The notes below the pieces were generated by a model that was not told where the DNA came from, made no database searches, and saw nothing but the letters and a program-made list of their open reading frames with translations. Made by a program: the position numbers and the translations under genes. DNA of 10,969 bases, taken from the NCBI GenBank assembly GCA_027058735.1, contig JALURZ010000026.1, positions 1 to 10,969 on the forward strand. The letters run 5' to 3'. Below are positions 5,594 through 10,969 of the stretch, piece after piece. The DNA is from Hyphomicrobiales bacterium. Its GTDB lineage: Bacteria; Pseudomonadota; Alphaproteobacteria; Rhizobiales; JALURZ01. Numbering within the stretch: the first letter of the stretch is position 1; the number at the start of each line of letters is the position of its first letter.

Positions 5594-7001
5594 CGCCACC
5601 CCCCAGCGCATCGAGCCCGCCGGCAAGCGCGTTGGCCCACTGGGTGATCGATCCCGCACCCAGGCACACCACCATGTCGCCGGGTCCGGCGATCTGCGCG
5701 ATCAGCGGCGCAAGCTCCTTTTCGCCGTCAATCTTATGGACATGACGATGGCCGCGCGCACGCAGGCCCTCGGCCAGCGCACGGTGATCGAACCCCTCGA
5801 TCGGCGTTTCGCCGGCTTCATATACGGGTGCGACGACGACGATATCGGCATCGTTGAAACAGGCGCAGAAATCATCGAACAGATCGCGCAGCCGGGTATA
5901 GCGATGGGGCTGCACCACCGCCACGACGCGTTCATCGGAAACCTCGCGCGCGGCCGCCAGCACCCGGGTGATTTCAACGGGATGATGGCCATAATCATCG
6001 ATGATGGTGACGCCGCGCCACACACCGGCGCGCGAAAACCGCCGCTTGACGCCGGCGAATGTCTTCAGCGCATCGCGGATGGCCTCGCCCTTGATGCCAA
6101 GTTCGCTGGCCACGGTGAGCGCGGCGGCGGCGTTCAGCACGTTGTGTTCGCCGGGCATCGGCAATTGCAGATTGTCGAAGCTCAGCGTGTCGCCGCTCAC
6201 CCGGTCGGTGCGCAGGATGTCGAAATGGCTGCAGCCCTTCGAAAATTCCAGCCGCGTGATGCGCATGTCCGCCTGCGGGCTGCGGCCATAGGTGACGATA
6301 CGCCGGTCCGTGACACGGCCTATGAGCGCCTGCACCTCGGGATGGTCGATGCACATGATGGCCAGCCCGTAGAACGGCACATTCTCCACAAACGCCAGGA
6401 AGGCCGCGCGCAGGGCGTCGAAATCGCCATAGTGATCGAGATGTTCCGGATCGATATTGGTGACAACGGCGATCTCGGCGGGCAGTTTGACAAACGTGCC
6501 ATCGGACTCGTCCGCCTCGGCCACCAGCCACTCCCCCTCCCCCAGCCGGGCGTTGGTTCCATAGGCATTGATAATGCCGCCATTGATGACGGTGGGGTCG
6601 AACCCGGCGCCATCGAGCAGGGCGGCCACCATCGATGTGGTCGTGGTCTTGCCATGGGTACCGCCGATGGCGATGGAGGATTTGAGCCGCATCAGTTCGC
6701 CCAGCATTTCCGCGCGCCGCACGACCGGCAGAAACCGCGCACGCGCCTCCACGACTTCCGGGTTCTCCGGCTTGATGGCCGACGAAATGACAATCACCTT
6801 GGCATCCCCCAGATTGGCCCCGTCATGGCCGATTTCGATGGCGATGCCGCGTGCGCGCAGCCGCGCGACATTGGCGTTATCCGCCACATCCGAGCCCTGA
6901 ACCGCATAGCCGAGATTGTGCATGACCTCGGCGATGCCGCTCATGCCGATGCCGCCAATGCCGACAAAGTGAATGGGGCCGACATCCCGGCGCAGCCTCA
7001 T
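5583..7001 (-). CDS. murC: UDP-N-acetylmuramate--L-alanine ligase MurC
   Basis: Cytoplasmic ATP-dependent ligase that adds the first amino acid of the stem peptide, L-Ala, to UDP-MurNAc. The 472 residues show the three Mur ligase domains. The UDP-binding Rossmann part has HFVGIGGIGMSGIAE at 11-25. The central domain has the ATP loop GTHGKTTT at 114-121, EADESDGTF at 162-170 and TNIDPEHLDHYG at 181-192. The C-terminal domain has HNVLNAAAA at 286-294, DDYGHHPVEI at 335-344 and QPHRYTR at 364-370. The His in the P-loop and the DDYGHHP motif separate MurC from MurD, E and F. The ATG at 7001 overlaps the murG stop as ATGA and has a strong GGAGG 6 nt upstream, so the start is well fixed and coupling to murG is likely. 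All expected motifs are intact. Confidence 0.98.
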   Translation of the reverse strand: MRLRRDVGPIHFVGIGGIGMSGIAEVMHNLGYAVQGSDVADNANVARLRARGIAIEIGHDGANLGDAKVIVISSAIKPENPEVVEARARFLPVVRRAEMLGELMRLKSSIAIGGTHGKTTTTSMVAALLDGAGFDPTVINGGIINAYGTNARLGEGEWLVAEADESDGTFVKLPAEIAVVTNIDPEHLDHYGDFDALRAAFLAFVENVPFYGLAIMCIDHPEVQALIGRVTDRRIVTYGRSPQADMRITRLEFSKGCSHFDILRTDRVSGDTLSFDNLQLPMPGEHNVLNAAAALTVASELGIKGEAIRDALKTFAGVKRRFSRAGVWRGVTIIDDYGHHPVEITRVLAAAREVSDERVVAVVQPHRYTRLRDLFDDFCACFNDADIVVVAPVYEAGETPIEGFDHRALAEGLRARGHRHVHKIDGEKELAPLIAQIAGPGDMVVCLGAGSITQWANALAGGLDALGGGDGT

Positions 7002-8128
7002 TGCCCGCCTCCGCGCCGAGCAGCCAGCGACTCCACCATATCGGCCAGCCGCTGCACCGCATCGCCACGGGCAAACGAGCCGGCCCGCTGGGCGGCCTCC
7101 TCAAGCTCCTGGGGCGCGAACCTGAGGCGGGTGATCAGGGCCGCCAGCCGGTCTGGCGTGAATTCCGATTGCTCCACAACCCAGCCGCCGCCGGAACTGG
7201 CGAACGCGCGCGCATTGATCAACTGGTCGTTGTCGATGGCGTGAGGCAGGGGCACGAGGATGGCCGGGCGGGCGATCACGCCAAGCTCGCTCACCGTCGA
7301 GGCGCCGGCCCGCGATATGACCAGATGCGATGCGGCGATGCGCTCCGGGAGGTCTTCAAAAAAGGTTTCGACCTCCACCCCGATGCCGGCCTTTTCGTAG
7401 GCCCCGGCGACGCGGGCGCGGTCTTCCTCGCGGACCTGCTGTACGATGCGCAGGCCTTTCCTGGAAACCGCGGGCAGTTCAGCGATCGCGGCGGGCACGA
7501 CATCGGAAAAAATCCGCGCACCCTGGCTGCCGCCGAACACCAGAATGTGAAACGGCTTTCCCGCCAGCGCGGGATAGGCCGTGCGGGCCGCCGCCAGCAC
7601 CCGGGCGCGGGTGGGATTTCCGGTCATGGTGACATTCAGGCGGGAGCGTGCGGGAATGCCCTGGGTTGCGGGGATGGAGATGGCGATCGCTTTGGCAAAT
7701 CGCGCCAGCAGCCGGTTGGCGCGGCCCATGACACCGTTCTGCTCATGGATGCAGGTGGGCAGGCGCCGCAGGACCGCGGCCAGCAGCGGGGGCACGCTGG
7801 GATAGCCGCCGAACCCGACCACGACGCCTGGCCGGGTGGCGGCGAGTATCGTGTTGGCGCGCATCAGGCCGGTCACGATCGAGCCGGCCTCGCGCAGGGA
7901 GCGCAGCGGCCTGCGCAGGGACACGGTGCCGGCGGGAATGGTGAAAATCTGCGCGCCTGGAAACTTCACCGCGAATTTCCGGCCGCGATCATCGGTTATG
8001 AGATCGACGCGCCTTGAGCGGCGGGTCAGTTCCTGCGCCAGAGCCAGCGCGGGGAACAGGTGTCCGCCGCTCCCGCCCGCGGCAATCGTGATATGGCCCC
8101 CATTTGCCGGACGCCCGTTTCGCGTCAT
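6998..8128 (-). CDS. murG: MurG, lipid II-forming GlcNAc transferase
   Basis: Peripheral inner-membrane GT-B glycosyltransferase that moves GlcNAc from UDP-GlcNAc to lipid I, giving lipid II. The 376 residues carry the N-domain glycine loops GGSGGHLFPALA (18-29) and GFGGYPSVP (105-113), the HEQN motif (128-131), GNPTR (170-174) at the linker, and in the C-domain FGGSQGA (198-204), SRAGASTVSEL (272-282) and PHAIDNDQLINA (295-306), which holds the UDP-GlcNAc site. The first loop has Ser where many MurG have Thr (GGTGGH), a mild change. The ATG at 8128 overlaps the ftsW stop as ATGA and is preceded by GGAAG at 7 nt. The position between ftsW and murC is the usual dcw order, and the substrate is supplied by the product of mraY upstream. 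Confidence 0.98.
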   Translation of the reverse strand: MTRNGRPANGGHITIAAGGSGGHLFPALALAQELTRRSRRVDLITDDRGRKFAVKFPGAQIFTIPAGTVSLRRPLRSLREAGSIVTGLMRANTILAATRPGVVVGFGGYPSVPPLLAAVLRRLPTCIHEQNGVMGRANRLLARFAKAIAISIPATQGIPARSRLNVTMTGNPTRARVLAAARTAYPALAGKPFHILVFGGSQGARIFSDVVPAAIAELPAVSRKGLRIVQQVREEDRARVAGAYEKAGIGVEVETFFEDLPERIAASHLVISRAGASTVSELGVIARPAILVPLPHAIDNDQLINARAFASSGGGWVVEQSEFTPDRLAALITRLRFAPQELEEAAQRAGSFARGDAVQRLADMVESLAARRGGGQ

Positions 8129-9282
8129 GTCGCAGCTTCCATTCGTGCATCCGACCAGGCGCTGCCGGGCCTCGCCCTGCCGGGCCGTTTTCTCGTCAAT
8201 GCGAGTATGACCCCCATTGCGAATGATACCGACAAAATCGACGAACCGCCATAGGACACGAATGGCAGGGTCATGCCTTTTGCCGGTATCAGGCTCAAGG
8301 CGACCCCCATGTTGATCAGCGCCTGATAGGCGAACAGCGCCACCAGACCGGCGAGCGCCAGGCGGATGAATGTATCCGGCTCACCCAGCGCATGGGACAG
8401 CACACGGATGGCGATGAAGCCGTAAAGCGCGACGAGAATGAGGCAGGCTATCATGCCGAATTCCTCGCCGGCGACCGCAAAGATGAAATCGGAATGGGCA
8501 TCGGGCAGGACCCGCTTGACGGTGCCCTCGCCGGGACCGGTGCCGAACCAGCCACCGTTGTAGAAGGCGCGCAGGGCGATATCGACCTGGAACGTATCGC
8601 CGGCCGCGGGATCGAAGAACCGGTCCACCCGGGCGGTGACATGCGGCACCAGCCAATAGGACACGAGCGCGCCGCAGACCGCCAGAATGCCCAGCGTCAC
8701 GATCCATATCAGCGGGATGCCGGTGAGGAAAAACAGGGTGGCCCAGACCAGGGTGACCAGGGCGCTCTGGCCAAAATCGGGCTGCAGGACCAGCAGGGTG
8801 ATAAACACGGCATAGAGCAGCATGGCAAGCACGTTGCCGGGCGCCTCGCCGCGCTCCGCGCTCTCGGCAAACAGCCAGGCGCACAGCAGAACGAAGACCG
8901 GCTTGACAAATTCGGAAGGCTGGATGGTCGTGCCGGCAAGCTCGATCCAGCGGGTCGCCCCCTTGACCTGCACACCGAACAATATGGCCAGGATCATAAG
9001 GGCGAAGCCGGCCAGCGTCATGACCAGCGCGATGCGCTGCACCTGGCGCGGCGACAGGCAGGAGGCGGCGAACATCACCGCCAGCGCGAGGAGCAGGTAA
9101 AACACCTGTTTCTGGAAAAAGAAAAATCCGGGCAGGCCGAGCCGGTGCGCGACCGCCGGGCTGGCCGCCATGACCATGACAAGCCCCGCCAGCATCAGCG
9201 CCAGCACGGCGGCGAGCAGCCATCTGTCGATCGTCCACCACCAGTGTGCGACCAGGCTCTTGTCCGTCCGGCTGATTTTCAT
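8125..9282 (-). CDS. ftsW: FtsW, septal peptidoglycan glycosyltransferase (SEDS family)
   Basis: Polytopic inner-membrane SEDS protein that polymerises lipid II at the septum together with the class B penicillin-binding protein FtsI. The 385 residues are strongly hydrophobic and fit about ten membrane helices. Family motifs are KGATRWIELAGTTIQPSEF at 107-125, LQPDFGQ at 166-172, the large periplasmic loop region LPDAHSDFIFAVAGEEFG at 259-276 with Asp265 as the probable catalytic base, and GMTLPFVSYGGSS at 336-348. The N-terminal HWWWTIDRW segment (13-21) resembles alphaproteobacterial FtsW. FtsW is preferred over RodA because of these motifs and because of its place between murD and murG. The ATG at 9282 lies 7 nt after the murD stop; only a weak GAGCGGG serves as a possible ribosome site. 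It ends in an ATGA overlap with murG. Confidence 0.97.
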   Translation of the reverse strand: MKISRTDKSLVAHWWWTIDRWLLAAVLALMLAGLVMVMAASPAVAHRLGLPGFFFFQKQVFYLLLALAVMFAASCLSPRQVQRIALVMTLAGFALMILAILFGVQVKGATRWIELAGTTIQPSEFVKPVFVLLCAWLFAESAERGEAPGNVLAMLLYAVFITLLVLQPDFGQSALVTLVWATLFFLTGIPLIWIVTLGILAVCGALVSYWLVPHVTARVDRFFDPAAGDTFQVDIALRAFYNGGWFGTGPGEGTVKRVLPDAHSDFIFAVAGEEFGMIACLILVALYGFIAIRVLSHALGEPDTFIRLALAGLVALFAYQALINMGVALSLIPAKGMTLPFVSYGGSSILSVSFAMGVILALTRKRPGRARPGSAWSDARMEAAT

Positions 9283-9289
9283 GTCCCGC

Positions 9290-10696
9290 TCACACCCGCT
9301 CGTTCATGGTGACGCCGTCGAGCCGGGCCACCAGCTTTCGGAATTCATCGCCGCGCGCCTCGAAATGCTCGAACTGGTCGAACGAGGCGCAGGCCGGCGA
9401 AAGCAGCACCACGGCCTCGTCGTGACCGGCGCCCATGGCGTCGCGGGCCGCTTCGCGCACGGCCCTGTCCAGAGTTCCGCACATCACGGCCTCGACCCGC
9501 CCGCGCAAGGTCGCGGCGAAATCCTCCGCAGCGTCCCCGATCAGGTACACTTTCTCGATTTTTGGAAAGAAACTGTTAAGAGACGCAATTCCGCCTGCTT
9601 TCGCCTGCCCCCCGGCAATCCAGAATATGCGCTCAAAGGCGGCCAGCGCATGGGACGCGGCTTCGGCGTTGGTGGCCTTGCTGTCATTGACGAATTCGAC
9701 GCCGCCGGCGGTCCCGACGACATCCATGCGATGGATCAGGCCGGGAAAGCTCGCAAGACCTGCGGAAATTTCCGGTGCGTCAACCCCCAGCGCCAATGCG
9801 GCCGCCGTGGCCGCCGCCGCATTCTGCCAGTTGTGCCTGCCGCGCAATGCGCGCTGGGCGCCGATATCGGCGATCGCGCGATGCGCCCCGTCACGGCCCT
9901 CCTTGACGATCCCGCGCTCCACATAGACGCCCGCATCGAGCGGGCGGGCGGCGGAAAAGGGCACGTAGCGCGCGCAGCCCCCCGCCAGCCGGTCCGCCAG
10001 TTTCGCGGCCTCCCCGTCATCGATCCCCAGCAGTGCGGCGTCCCCGGCCACCTGATGATCGAAAATGCGCGCCTTGATGCGCGCATAGTCCTCAAAACGC
10101 CCGTGCCGGTCGAGATGATCGGGCGAAATATTGAGCAATATCGCCACCGCCGCGTGCAGGCCGGGGGTGAGATCGATCTGGTAGGAGGAATATTCGATCA
10201 CACAGACCGTGTCGTCGCCGGGGGGATCGAGCGCCAGCACCGGCCTGCCGATATTGCCGCCGACACGCACATCGAGCCCGGCTGCGCGCAGCACGTGGCC
10301 GAGCAGGGCGACGGTGGTGGATTTGCCGTTGGTGCCGGTGATCGCCACGATCCTGGCGGTGGACCCCAGATGGGCAAGCTGGCGGGCGAAAAGTTCCGTG
10401 TCGCCGATGATTTCAATATCCGCTTCGTGTGCGCGCCGCACGCTCCAGTGCGGTTCGGGATGCGTCAACGCCACGCCGGGGCTGAGAACGAGCGCATCGA
10501 GCGAGGAAAAATCCGCCCGCCCCAGATCGACCGGCTCGCAGCCCAAGGCGGCAAGACGCCGGCGCGCGGCTTCGCTGTCGTCCCAGCCAAGGGTGCGCGC
10601 GCCCCCCGCCCGCAGGGCCTCCACGGTGGCCAGTCCGCTTGCGCCGAGGCCAAGGACCGCGAGCGTCCGCCCGGCAAAGGCTGTAAGCGGTATCAT
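9290..10696 (-). CDS. murD: UDP-N-acetylmuramoyl-L-alanine--D-glutamate ligase MurD
   Basis: Cytoplasmic ATP-dependent ligase that adds D-Glu to UDP-MurNAc-L-Ala. The 468 residues contain the UDP-binding LGLGASGLATVEAL at 15-28, the ATP loop GTNGKST at 121-127, EYSSYQIDL at 168-176, NISPDHLDRHG at 189-199, GRHNWQNA at 286-293, HRMDVVG at 322-328, NDSKATN at 337-343 and SPACASFDQFEHFEARG at 433-449. GTNGKST with NDSKATN is diagnostic of MurD among the Mur ligases. The central Lys that is carboxylated in this family may be Lys208 in ARIKARIF, by position after the SPDHLDRHG motif. The ATG at 10696 is 16 nt after the mraY stop and lacks a clear Shine-Dalgarno sequence, so reinitiation from mraY may matter. 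No key residue is missing. Confidence 0.98.
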   Translation of the reverse strand: MIPLTAFAGRTLAVLGLGASGLATVEALRAGGARTLGWDDSEAARRRLAALGCEPVDLGRADFSSLDALVLSPGVALTHPEPHWSVRRAHEADIEIIGDTELFARQLAHLGSTARIVAITGTNGKSTTVALLGHVLRAAGLDVRVGGNIGRPVLALDPPGDDTVCVIEYSSYQIDLTPGLHAAVAILLNISPDHLDRHGRFEDYARIKARIFDHQVAGDAALLGIDDGEAAKLADRLAGGCARYVPFSAARPLDAGVYVERGIVKEGRDGAHRAIADIGAQRALRGRHNWQNAAAATAAALALGVDAPEISAGLASFPGLIHRMDVVGTAGGVEFVNDSKATNAEAASHALAAFERIFWIAGGQAKAGGIASLNSFFPKIEKVYLIGDAAEDFAATLRGRVEAVMCGTLDRAVREAARDAMGAGHDEAVVLLSPACASFDQFEHFEARGDEFRKLVARLDGVTMNERV

Positions 10697-10712
10697 CGGC
10701 GCGGCTGAACCC

Positions 10713-10969
10713 CTATCTCAGTTTCAAGGTGGCAAGTCCGATCAGCGCCAGCACGACGGAAATGATCCAGAAACGCACGACAATCGTCGCTTCGGCCCAC
10801 CCTTTCTGCTCGAAATGGTGGTGCAGCGGCGCCATCTTGAACACGCGCTTTCCGGTGAGCTTGTAGGAAACGACCTGAACGATCACCGATGCGGTCTCGA
10901 GCACAAACAGCCCGCCGATGATCGCCAGCACGATTTCCTGTTTGGCGGCGACGCTGATCGAGCCCAATG
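10713..10969 (-). CDS. mraY: Phospho-N-acetylmuramoyl-pentapeptide-transferase MraY (C-terminal fragment, 5' end outside window)
   Basis: Inner-membrane enzyme that transfers phospho-MurNAc-pentapeptide from UDP to undecaprenyl phosphate, making lipid I. Only the last 85 codons (84 residues and the TAG stop) are in the window. They include the hydrophobic segment LAIIGGLFVLETASVIVQVV, then the hallmark cytoplasmic motif MAPLHHHFEQKGWAE whose His residues are needed for activity, then a final membrane helix ending in LATLKLR. The first codon of the fragment is TTG and reads as Leu inside the LGSISVAAKQE stretch, not as a start, so the gene continues beyond the right edge. It is followed by murD after 16 nt, the usual dcw order. 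Confidence 0.97.
   Translation of the reverse strand, partial: LGSISVAAKQEIVLAIIGGLFVLETASVIVQVVSYKLTGKRVFKMAPLHHHFEQKGWAEATIVVRFWIISVVLALIGLATLKLR

Noticed and set aside
5594..5659. N-terminal extension of MurB from a GTG at 5659
   Set aside because: It would overlap murC by 77 nt and add 22 residues with no conserved content; the ATG at 5593 follows a G-rich box and gives the normal length.
5514..7244. A 576-codon plus-strand open frame opposite murB and murC
   Set aside because: The translation is low-complexity and rich in His, Arg, Gly and Asp with no domain, and it is fully antisense to two certain genes. Long antisense frames are expected at this GC content.
9170..10708. A 512-codon plus-strand open frame opposite murD and the start of ftsW
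   Set aside because: Same reason: it mirrors the codon structure of murD and shows no recognisable protein features.
10965..10967. TTG as a start codon for a short 84-residue membrane protein
   Set aside because: The reading frame continues to the window edge and the sequence is plainly the C-terminus of MraY, so this codon is an internal Leu.
1..10969. A hidden novel system, mobile element or inserted accessory gene
   Set aside because: All coding space is filled by the standard dcw genes in standard order, with no composition shift, transposase, repeat array or unexplained gap beyond the 172-bp ftsZ upstream region.

Overview
This window is an almost complete division and cell wall (dcw) cluster of a GC-rich bacterium, read entirely from the minus strand. 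In transcription order, right to left, it holds mraY (3' end only), murD, ftsW, murG, murC, murB, ddl, ftsQ, ftsA and ftsZ (truncated at the left edge). The gene order, the FtsZ and FtsA sequences, the Trp-rich FtsW N-terminus, and a CtrA-like box with GANTC sites in front of ftsZ point to an alphaproteobacterium. I cannot place it to order or genus from this sequence alone.

Layout: the right two thirds encode the cytoplasmic and membrane steps of peptidoglycan precursor synthesis. MurC and MurD add L-Ala and D-Glu, MurB makes UDP-MurNAc, Ddl makes D-Ala-D-Ala, MraY makes lipid I and MurG makes lipid II. FtsW is the septal glycosyltransferase. The left third encodes divisome proteins: FtsQ (membrane scaffold), FtsA (membrane anchor for FtsZ) and FtsZ (the tubulin-like ring). 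From mraY to ftsA the genes are packed with gaps of 7 to 20 nt or overlaps of 4 to 13 nt, so they look like one translationally coupled operon.

The only sizeable non-coding stretch is the 172 bp between ftsA and ftsZ (1330-1501). It contains a near-consensus CtrA box, two GANTC (CcrM-type) sites, a small inverted repeat and a GC-only hairpin just after the ftsA stop. This suggests ftsZ has its own cell-cycle-controlled promoter, as known in Caulobacter, in addition to read-through from the operon.

I found no mobile element, RNA gene, CRISPR array or unknown gene. The window is a conserved housekeeping locus, and the observations worth a second look concern regulation and small deviations in conserved motifs. 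Long plus-strand open frames are antisense shadows caused by high GC.
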